A stretch of 9,798 nucleotides of DNA from NCBI GenBank assembly GCA_016179715.1, contig JACPCQ010000030.1:1-9798 (forward strand), in the 5' to 3' direction. Origin of the DNA: Parcubacteria group bacterium. Lineage in GTDB: Bacteria > Patescibacteriota > Minisyncoccia > JACPCQ01. Shown piece after piece: positions 6,665 to 9,798 of the stretch. The translations under genes were made by a program, and so were the position numbers. Within the stretch, counting starts at the first letter, position 1. Every line of letters starts with the position of its first letter. The notes under the pieces were generated by a model. That model ran no database searches, was not told the origin of the DNA, and saw nothing but the letters and a program-made list of their open reading frames with translations.

Positions 6665-7847
6665 ACGAATACTGATATGAGACGGCGCGTAAATGCGTCT
6701 GCCGGAAAACATTAGAACCTATCTCAAAAATCATTTCTGCTGCTATCGCAAAACTTCGGCTGCGACTTGTCAAAAAAACCTCGCAAGATACGCTGTATAT
6801 TACTCGTTTTTTTTGACCGTATCTAGTCATTGCAATCCGATCAAGTCCCATTCCGAACGCAAATCCCTGTACCTGCTGCGGGTTAAGCCCGGAGGCAAGA
6901 AATACGTTAGGATGCACCATCCCCGCGCCCGCTACTTCAAGCCAGCGCTCATTCTTACATATCGGGCAATGCCCGCGCTTTTTTTCTTTTCCACTTCCGG
7001 AAACAGCACAATGTACGCACGTAATGTCAATCTCCACGCTTGGCTCGGTAAACGGAAAAAAGCTCGGGCGCAGACGAACGGCGATATCCGAATGAAACAG
7101 CCTCCGGAAAAAGACATGCACCATTCCTTTAAGATCCGCAAAGCTGACCGCACGGCTAACCATGAGCCCCTCCAACTGCATGAATTCAATGTCATGCGAA
7201 GCATCCGTCGCCTCATAACGGAATACCTTTCCGGGTACAACAATCCGGAACGGCGGTTGGTGCTGTTCCATGAACCGCACCTGCACGGGACTGGTATGCG
7301 TACGCAAAAGCAGTCGTTCTTTCTTTTTGTGTTTACTCACGGCGGGACGACGGCGTAAGGGTTCGTCTTCCTTTATCCAGAACGTGTCCCAGAGATCGCG
7401 TGCGGGATGGTCCTCCGGAATATTCAACAAATCAAAATTATACCGTTCGGTTTCCACTTCCGGGCCGGTGATGACGCTAAAACCCATGCGCTCAAAAATA
7501 GCAACTGCCTCCCGACGCATCAGCGTAAGCGGATGCGTTGACCCGCGAGGCGTGTGCAGTCCCGGCTGTGTTACGTCCACGCGTTCTTCCTCCAAACGCG
7601 ATGATTTCTCTTCAGACTCCAAAGCAGCTAACTTCTGCTCTATGGATTTTTCCAGCGTGTTTTTTAACAGGTGCAAACGTTTGCCTTCTGAAGCGCGTTT
7701 GCGTTCATCAAGTGTTTTCAACTTTCGCAAAGACGACGAGATAACGCCCTCTTTCCCCAGATAGCATCTTTTTAGCTCAAGCAAAGCCGCGCGTGAGGCG
7801 GCTTTTTCAATTTTTTTTTGTGCGTCGGAAAGAAAGGAATCCGGCAT
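6648..7847 (-). CDS. pheS: Phenylalanine-tRNA ligase alpha subunit with an aberrant C-terminus
   Basis: PheS (399 codons) is the catalytic alpha subunit that charges tRNA-Phe. Residues 1-95 form the charged coiled-coil arm that contacts tRNA. The class II core starts near HPLTLMRREAVAIFERMGF. Motif 2 is FRYEATDASHDIEFMQLEGL (209-228), and motif 3 is GFAFGMGLDRIAMTRYG (328-344). A zinc-ribbon-like insert, also known in other bacterial PheS, has C277xxC280 and C294xxC297. After RYG344 the family normally ends within about 20 residues with a sequence like IDDIRLFYENDLRFLKQF. Here it continues QKKRVIYSVSCEVFLT and on for 55 unrelated residues encoded by hairpin-rich DNA that overlaps the pheT start. 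ATG 7847 matches the usual N-terminus; no SD is present, but a good promoter lies 37 nt upstream. Confidence 0.93.
   Translation of the reverse strand: MPDSFLSDAQKKIEKAASRAALLELKRCYLGKEGVISSSLRKLKTLDERKRASEGKRLHLLKNTLEKSIEQKLAALESEEKSSRLEEERVDVTQPGLHTPRGSTHPLTLMRREAVAIFERMGFSVITGPEVETERYNFDLLNIPEDHPARDLWDTFWIKEDEPLRRRPAVSKHKKKERLLLRTHTSPVQVRFMEQHQPPFRIVVPGKVFRYEATDASHDIEFMQLEGLMVSRAVSFADLKGMVHVFFRRLFHSDIAVRLRPSFFPFTEPSVEIDITCVHCAVSGSGKEKKRGHCPICKNERWLEVAGAGMVHPNVFLASGLNPQQVQGFAFGMGLDRIAMTRYGQKKRVIYSVSCEVFLTSRSRSFAIAAEMIFEIGSNVFRQTHLRAVSYQYSYDIFI
6658..6817. repeat. Hairpin-rich element at the pheS-pheT junction
   Basis: About 160 nt contain four inverted repeats in a row. These are GTCAAAAAAAC/G-T8-GAC (6769-6779 with 6806-6817); TCGCA/TGCGA (6746-6750 with 6761-6765); AGACG/CGTCT (6680-6684 with 6696-6700); and ATATCA/TGATAT (6658-6663 with 6673-6678). 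The last encloses the pheT start codon. Its right edge coincides exactly with where PheS stops resembling the family (after RYG344, at 6816). It therefore looks like a palindromic element inserted in frame, comparable in idea to Rickettsia palindromic elements. Whether it is dispersed elsewhere in the genome cannot be seen here. Confidence 0.5.
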
Positions 7848-7883
7848 ATTTCAGGCGTTTGGGGAGGATGTAGTAATGTGTCC

Positions 7884-7912
7884 AGTATACCATAAAACAA
7901 CGTTTGCAACAA
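7884..7912 (-). promoter_or_regulatory. Promoter of pheS-pheT(-gyrB)
   Basis: On the minus strand TTGTTG (7912-7907) and TATACT (7889-7884) are separated by exactly 17 nt. Transcription would start near 7877, giving a leader of about 30 nt. The leader holds no SD and no room for the T-box or leader-peptide attenuator that controls pheST in some bacteria. Confidence 0.65.
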
Positions 7913-7921
7913 TGTTATCGT

Positions 7922-7936
7922 GGGTGCCCGGCACCC
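7922..7936. repeat. GC-rich 15-nt palindrome upstream of the pheS promoter
   Basis: GGGTGCC-C-GGCACCC is a perfect 7-bp inverted repeat around a single C, 10 nt upstream of the pheS -35 on that strand. It could be an operator for either of the divergent genes, or a small cruciform. Apart from this, the stretch 7937-8032 shows only a poor TACACT box (7976-7981) with no matching -35 for the plus-strand gene. Confidence 0.35.
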
Positions 7937-8046
7937 TATCCACACCCCCCAACTCCCATTTTACGGAACGTATTGTACACTGAAAGACAGTCATGGTTCT
8001 TTACCCCTTCTGTTTCGCTTTCACCCAAAAGCAAGGAGGGCAAGCA

Positions 8047-8310
8047 ATGTGCCATATTTGCAGGAAGCTTTTTCAAGATGAGTTGGAGTGTGTCATCTGC
8101 CACGCATCGTTTTGCCCCACACACGCGCGACAGATTGGCGGAAGTTCCCATGCTCCGGTGTGCCCCTCTCACGCCGAAGGAGGTACGGCAAACAACATCA
8201 CAACCGCCCGCCCTGTAAAAGTTCCCGTAGTGGCTGATGCCGTCTGGGAAGTGATTGAAAGCGAAAAAATAATGCTTACGAAGGAAATGCGGAGACAGAC
8301 GGGAAGGTAG
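8047..8310 (+). CDS. Small Cys/His-rich putative zinc-binding protein, 87 residues
   Basis: I do not recognise a named family. I chose ATG 8047 because a near-perfect AAGGAGG (8033-8039) lies 7 nt upstream; an earlier ATG at 7993 lacks any SD. The first 45 residues are packed with metal ligands: MCHIC, then ECVICHASFCPTHA, then PVCPSHAE. The spacing (CxxC ... CxxCx4CxxH ... CxxH) looks like a treble-clef or B-box-like zinc finger that binds one or two zinc ions. The last 35 residues, from VPVVADAVWEVIESEKIML to a basic tail TKEMRRQTGR, form a probable amphipathic helix. There is no signal peptide or membrane span, so it is probably cytoplasmic; a nucleic acid or protein partner is only a guess. 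It is transcribed divergently from pheS and ends 42 nt before a strong terminator, so it is monocistronic. Confidence 0.8.
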   Translation: MCHICRKLFQDELECVICHASFCPTHARQIGGSSHAPVCPSHAEGGTANNITTARPVKVPVVADAVWEVIESEKIMLTKEMRRQTGR

Positions 8311-8352
8311 CGCGGCACGGTGGATGTTGTTACGCTACCGATTCCGTCACGC

Positions 8353-8381
8353 AAAAAGCCGCGCACCACGCGCGGCTTTTT
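8353..8381. terminator. Strong bidirectional rho-independent terminator
   Basis: AAAAAGCCGCGC (8353-8364) and GCGCGGCTTTTT (8370-8381) form a perfect 12-bp stem with an ACCAC loop, with T5 on both strands. It ends the plus-strand zinc-protein gene and, 8 nt beyond the mature 3' end, the minus-strand initiator tRNA transcript. Confidence 0.9.
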
Positions 8382-8536
8382 CTCATTAGTTGCGGGGGCC
8401 GGATTTGAACCGGCGACCTCGAGGTTATGCATGCCAACTACGACTTTCGCCGCTTCGCATACATGCGAATTTGTGGTCTGGACTTTCTCTTCATCCTTGC
8501 AAAAACACAGAGGATGTCTGCCATCAAGTCTCTACA

Positions 8537-8588
8537 CCTGCCTTCGCTAAAGCTACGGCAGGCAAGCCTGTTTTTTATATTTGGCTTG
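8537..8588. repeat. CPR-type CCTGCC...GGCAGG palindrome plus adjacent hairpin inside the intron
   Basis: CCTGCC (8537-8542) and GGCAGG (8557-8562) enclose a 14-nt loop TTCGCTAAAGCTAC. Immediately next, CAAGCC (8563-8568) pairs with GGCTTG (8583-8588). Read on the plus strand the first element encodes AFAKATAGK, a peptide I recall from many CPR gene calls, so this is probably a dispersed repeat. The pair lies in the J6/7 region of the ribozyme, where an extra stem can be tolerated. The second hairpin contains the endonuclease stop codon (8577-8575). Confidence 0.6.
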
Positions 8589-9114
8589 CTTGCTCTCCGG
8601 AACTTTGACAAAGAATTGGCTCGGGATTACCACCGCCTACGGCTTCCCCGAATTTGACAGATTCTACATCGCGAGTTTCCCCGCGTGCAGCCCATTGCAA
8701 GATCAAATTCCACGCATCCCGATAATTGGCGGATTGCGGCTTGCGTTGTCGCTTATCGGCTTCAACCATGTGTATCATGCCGCCGTAAGCAATAAATACC
8801 TCAACGGGAAAGACATAAAATATGTCTTTATCTTCCAGGTATACGAGCGCGAAATCAAAATCGGTCGTCTTATATGTATCACGCAACATGACGCGACGAT
8901 TTGTTTTGGTACGTCGGCTATCCACGACATAATTTTGGGATAACGCGCAGTACCACGCACTTTTAACCTAAACCCGCACAAGGGTTTCGTTCACATCAAA
9001 AACCAAATCGTACGGCAATCGGTCTCCTATCGGTTTGAGAGCCGCCCAACCTGATTTCAGCGCTTGGAGAATAGCGGCCTGTTCCGCTATGTCGCCCTTT
9101 GCTTTGGTATTCAT
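8575..9114 (-). pseudogene. Intron-encoded PD-(D/E)XK homing endonuclease (I-Ssp6803I-like), broken by one amber codon
   Basis: From ATG 9114, 18 nt into the intron, the frame reads MNTKAKGDIAEQAAILQALK, then LPYDLVFDVNETLVRV, then TAG (8970-8968). It continues in the same frame as VKSAWYCALSQNYVVDSRRT and on to TAA at 8575, 179 codons apart from the amber. E11, D36 and K51 fall where I recall the catalytic residues of I-Ssp6803I, the PD-(D/E)XK endonuclease of the Synechocystis tRNA-fMet intron. The amber replaces residue 49, the Q of the expected QVK motif; CAG to TAG is one transition. No other frameshift or stop is seen, so inactivation looks recent. The last 30 or so codons overlap ribozyme helices P3-P6. 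The start has a weak AGGG four nt upstream. Ribosomal readthrough is possible but unsupported. Confidence 0.88.
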
Positions 9115-9170
9115 TTGACCCTGCGAAGTTGAGCCTCGCGAGCTACCAGACTGCTCCACCCCGCAACTAT

Positions 9171-9199
9171 AGTATAACTAAATACACTTCATAGTGCAA
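9171..9199 (-). promoter_or_regulatory. Promoter of the tRNA-fMet gene
   Basis: TTGCAC (9199-9194) and TATACT (9176-9171) are spaced 17 nt apart on the minus strand. The tRNA starts at 9165, only 5 nt past the -10 box, so transcription would begin at or next to mature nucleotide 1. Such a start could leave little or nothing for RNase P to remove. Confidence 0.75.
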
Positions 9200-9223
9200 C
9201 CGTCTGTTATGAGTTTTGACTCA

Positions 9224-9252
9224 TTGAATTTCTTCTCCGCACAACGTATAAT
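9224..9252 (+). promoter_or_regulatory. Promoter of the tRNA-Asp gene
   Basis: TTGAAT (9224-9229) and a consensus TATAAT (9247-9252) are 17 nt apart. Transcription would start near 9259, a 7-nt leader before the tRNA. The -35 box abuts a small TGAGT/ACTCA hairpin (9210-9223) that lies between the two divergent tRNA promoters. Confidence 0.8.
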
Positions 9253-9265
9253 CGGCTTATTCTTT

Positions 9266-9339
9266 GGAGCTGTAGCTCAATTGGTTAGAGCACCCGCCTG
9301 TCACGCGGGAGGTTGCGGGTTCAAGTCCCGTCGGCTCCG
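9266..9339 (+). tRNA. tRNA-Asp(GUC)
   Basis: The 74-nt gene folds as a standard cloverleaf. The acceptor is GGAGCTG/CGGCTCC with one U-G pair and discriminator G73. The D arm is built on GCTC/GAGC. The anticodon stem CCCGC/GCGGG has loop CTGTCAC, giving anticodon GUC. The variable loop is AGGTT and the T arm GCGGG-TTCAAGT-CCCGT. G73 fits tRNA-Asp identity. CCA is not encoded and must be added after transcription. No intron is present. It has its own promoter and is transcribed divergently from tRNA-fMet. Confidence 0.97.
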
Positions 9340-9355
9340 CTGAAGCGCGCAAACT

Positions 9356-9412
9356 CCTGCCCGACGGCAGGCGGGGCTTTGCGTGCCTGCCTGCTGGAAG
9401 GCAGGCGTCGGG
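9356..9412. repeat. Paired CCTGCC/GGCAGG palindromes downstream of tRNA-Asp
   Basis: CCTGCC-CGAC-GGCAGG (9356-9371) and GCCTGCC-8 nt-GGCAGGC (9385-9406) are two hairpins sharing the GGCAGG core of the intron repeat. In addition, CCCGACG (9360-9366) can pair with CGTCGGG (9406-9412), giving an alternative long stem that closes the whole unit. No T-tract follows, so it is not a terminator. It looks like a compound dispersed repeat of the CPR type. The rest of 9340-9480 shows nothing I can assign. Confidence 0.6.
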
Positions 9413-9480
9413 ACCTGAAAGCCGGAGCGATGTCGCCGTAACACCTTAAGAAATCCGCCCTCGCCACGACAAACTCAAAG

Positions 9481-9514
9481 AAAACACCCTGGACCACTCC
9501 GGCCAGGGTGTTTT
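9481..9514. terminator. Bidirectional rho-independent terminator
   Basis: AAAACACCCTGG (9481-9492) and CCAGGGTGTTTT (9503-9514) form a perfect 12-bp stem with a 10-nt loop. The minus strand continues TTTTCTTTGAGTTT, a good T-tract 31 nt after the stop of the Cys-rich gene, so it probably ends that gene. It may also stop plus-strand transcription from tRNA-Asp. Confidence 0.85.
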
Positions 9515-9545
9515 ATCTTCTGTCTCTTGCCAGGCACTAACACGC

Positions 9546-9798
9546 CTAGGTATTGCCCGGCAGGACAAACACACAGCGGATACACGAAGGCCCCAGTTTC
9601 TCCCGTGCGCACCTCGGGCATAGGTATGCGCGGTTTGGGTCCTCCGACACATGTACCGATCCGGCCAGAAACCATACGTGCACGCCGTTGATGCGCAAAA
9701 GCACCCGCGCGCCTTCCCGTCGCAGTAAGACAGCATCTACTTCCACGCAGTCTTGCGTGCCGCAGCATAAACCTCCGTTCACGTCTTTGTACTTATCA
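9546..9798 (-). CDS. Small Cys-rich hypothetical protein, 5' end possibly outside the window
   Basis: I do not recognise the family. The frame is open to the right edge (...DKYKDVNGGLCCGTQDC...), so the gene may begin outside. Within the window the first possible start is a GTG at 9782 without an SD, which would give 78 residues. The protein shows CCGTQDC near the beginning, a beta-rich middle (VDAVLLRREGARVLLRINGV, then HVWFLAGSVHV) and CPRCAREKLGPSCIRC near the end. Four of these cysteines form two CxxC pairs, suggesting a small zinc ribbon or knuckle. It ends in a short tail VFVLPGNT and is followed 31 nt later by a strong terminator, which supports a real gene. Two other minus-strand frames overlap the region but lack such features. 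Function unknown. Confidence 0.55.
   Translation of the reverse strand, partial: DKYKDVNGGLCCGTQDCVEVDAVLLRREGARVLLRINGVHVWFLAGSVHVSEDPNRAYLCPRCAREKLGPSCIRCVFVLPGNT

Larger units (their letters stand above)
8430..9131 (-). mobile_element. Group I intron (702 nt) in the tRNA-fMet anticodon loop
   Basis: CA is present at both junctions, so three boundary placements are possible. Only one obeys the group I rule of a 5' exon ending in U and an intron ending in G (U33 at 9132, terminal G at 8430). Core helices seen on the minus strand: P3 TCTGTC/GGCAGA; P4 TTCGGGG with TCCCGAG, inside the familiar GGTAATCCCGAGCCAA segment; P7 GACTT/AAGTC; P8 CATCC/GGATG; J8/7 AAGAGA; P9 TTCGCA-TGTA-TGCGAA; and P9.1 CGGC-GAAA-GTCG with a GNRA loop. 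P1 is less clear; GGCU of the exon could pair with GGUC at intron nt 12-15. The core looks intact. Cyanobacterial tRNA introns (subgroup IC3) are the closest match I know. An endonuclease ORF fills most of the 5' half, and a palindromic repeat is inserted between P6 and P7. Confidence 0.93.
8390..9165 (-). tRNA. Initiator tRNA-fMet(CAU), interrupted by a group I intron
   Basis: The two exons are 9165-9132 and 8429-8390 on the minus strand. Joined, they give a full cloverleaf: acceptor TGCGGGG/CCCCGCA with discriminator A73, D arm GAGC-AGTCTGGTA-GCTC, anticodon stem CGAGG/CCTCG with loop CTCATAA (CAU), variable AGGTC, T arm GCCGG-TTCAAAT-CCGGC. The overall sequence matches bacterial initiator tRNA closely. 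Position 1 is U opposite A72, a weak pair in place of the more usual C-A mismatch. The initiator hallmark of three G-C pairs in the anticodon stem is incomplete: 29-41 is A-U. CCA is not encoded. The intron lies after U33. This tRNA starts every protein, so without intron splicing no functional product would form from this copy. It has its own promoter (9171-9199) and terminator (8353-8381). Confidence 0.95.

Noticed and set aside
6807..6814. A programmed frameshift restoring a normal PheS C-terminus
   Set aside because: Neither alternative frame after the A8 run gives a recognisable family ending; one stops almost at once, the other is unrelated.
8320..8657. Plus-strand frames giving protein-like text such as AGAGFEPATSRL and AFAKATAGK
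   Set aside because: They translate the antisense of the tRNA-fMet 3' exon and of a palindromic repeat, a known false-ORF pattern.
8575..8925. 116-codon ORF as an independent protein
   Set aside because: It is the in-frame C-terminal continuation of the endonuclease after the amber codon; its GTG start lacks an SD.
8968..8970. Pyrrolysine or genome-wide amber reassignment
   Set aside because: The larger genes here (gyrB, pheT, pheS) read without in-frame amber codons and no suppressor tRNA is visible; one nonsense mutation is simpler.
8968..9159. 63-codon minus-strand ORF starting MEQSGSSRGSTSQGQ as a separate gene
   Set aside because: The first 15 codons are the tRNA 5' exon and intron start; the rest is the N-terminal part of the amber-broken endonuclease.
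9446..9768. Two further minus-strand frames over the Cys-rich gene
   Set aside because: They overlap the better-supported frame, run into or through the terminator, and show no conserved features.
1..9798. CRISPR array or insertion sequence
   Set aside because: No regularly spaced repeats and no transposase-like frame are present; the repeats seen are isolated hairpins.

Overview
The window reads as a piece of a bacterial chromosome, most likely from the candidate phyla radiation (Patescibacteria, Parcubacteria-like). This is inferred from three things. Core genes are compact: PheT lacks its tRNA-binding OB domain. Several essential genes (nusG, gyrB, pheT, pheS) have no visible Shine-Dalgarno (SD) sequence. 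There are CCTGCC...GGCAGG palindromes, one of which reads AFAKATAG when translated, a peptide I remember from many CPR gene predictions. No taxonomic search was possible.

Layout from left to right. (1) The minus strand carries the start of nusG, preceded by secE, with a long imperfect hairpin between them; the nusG start codon sits in the loop of a perfect 16-nt palindrome. (2) A small plus-strand gene of unknown function (657-956) has a strong SD and ends at a hairpin plus T-tract terminator. (3) A minus-strand block runs pheS-pheT-gyrB from one promoter at about 7884-7912. GyrB carries an in-frame 434-residue intein with an HNH nuclease, in the TOPRIM GDSAGG/SA site. At the pheS/pheT junction, hairpin-rich DNA has replaced the usual PheS C-terminus. 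(4) A plus-strand gene encodes a small Cys/His-rich protein and ends at a strong bidirectional terminator. (5) The minus-strand initiator tRNA gene is split in its anticodon loop by a 702-nt group I intron. The intron holds a PD-(D/E)XK homing endonuclease gene of the I-Ssp6803I type, broken by one amber codon at its QxK motif. (6) A divergent tRNA-Asp(GUC) gene is followed by palindromic repeats, a bidirectional terminator and the 3' part of a small Cys-rich minus-strand gene cut by the window edge.

The genes are mostly information-processing housekeeping: transcription elongation, Sec translocon, gyrase, Phe-tRNA synthetase, two tRNAs. The notable content is the load of selfish elements inside these essential genes. 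Two different homing elements lie within about 8 kb, and both kinds are, from memory, also found in the cyanobacterium Synechocystis PCC 6803 at the same sites (GyrB intein; tRNA-fMet intron). I see no operon that looks like a wholly new multi-gene system. The strongest leads are the split initiator tRNA with its nonsense-inactivated endonuclease and the remodelled end of pheS.
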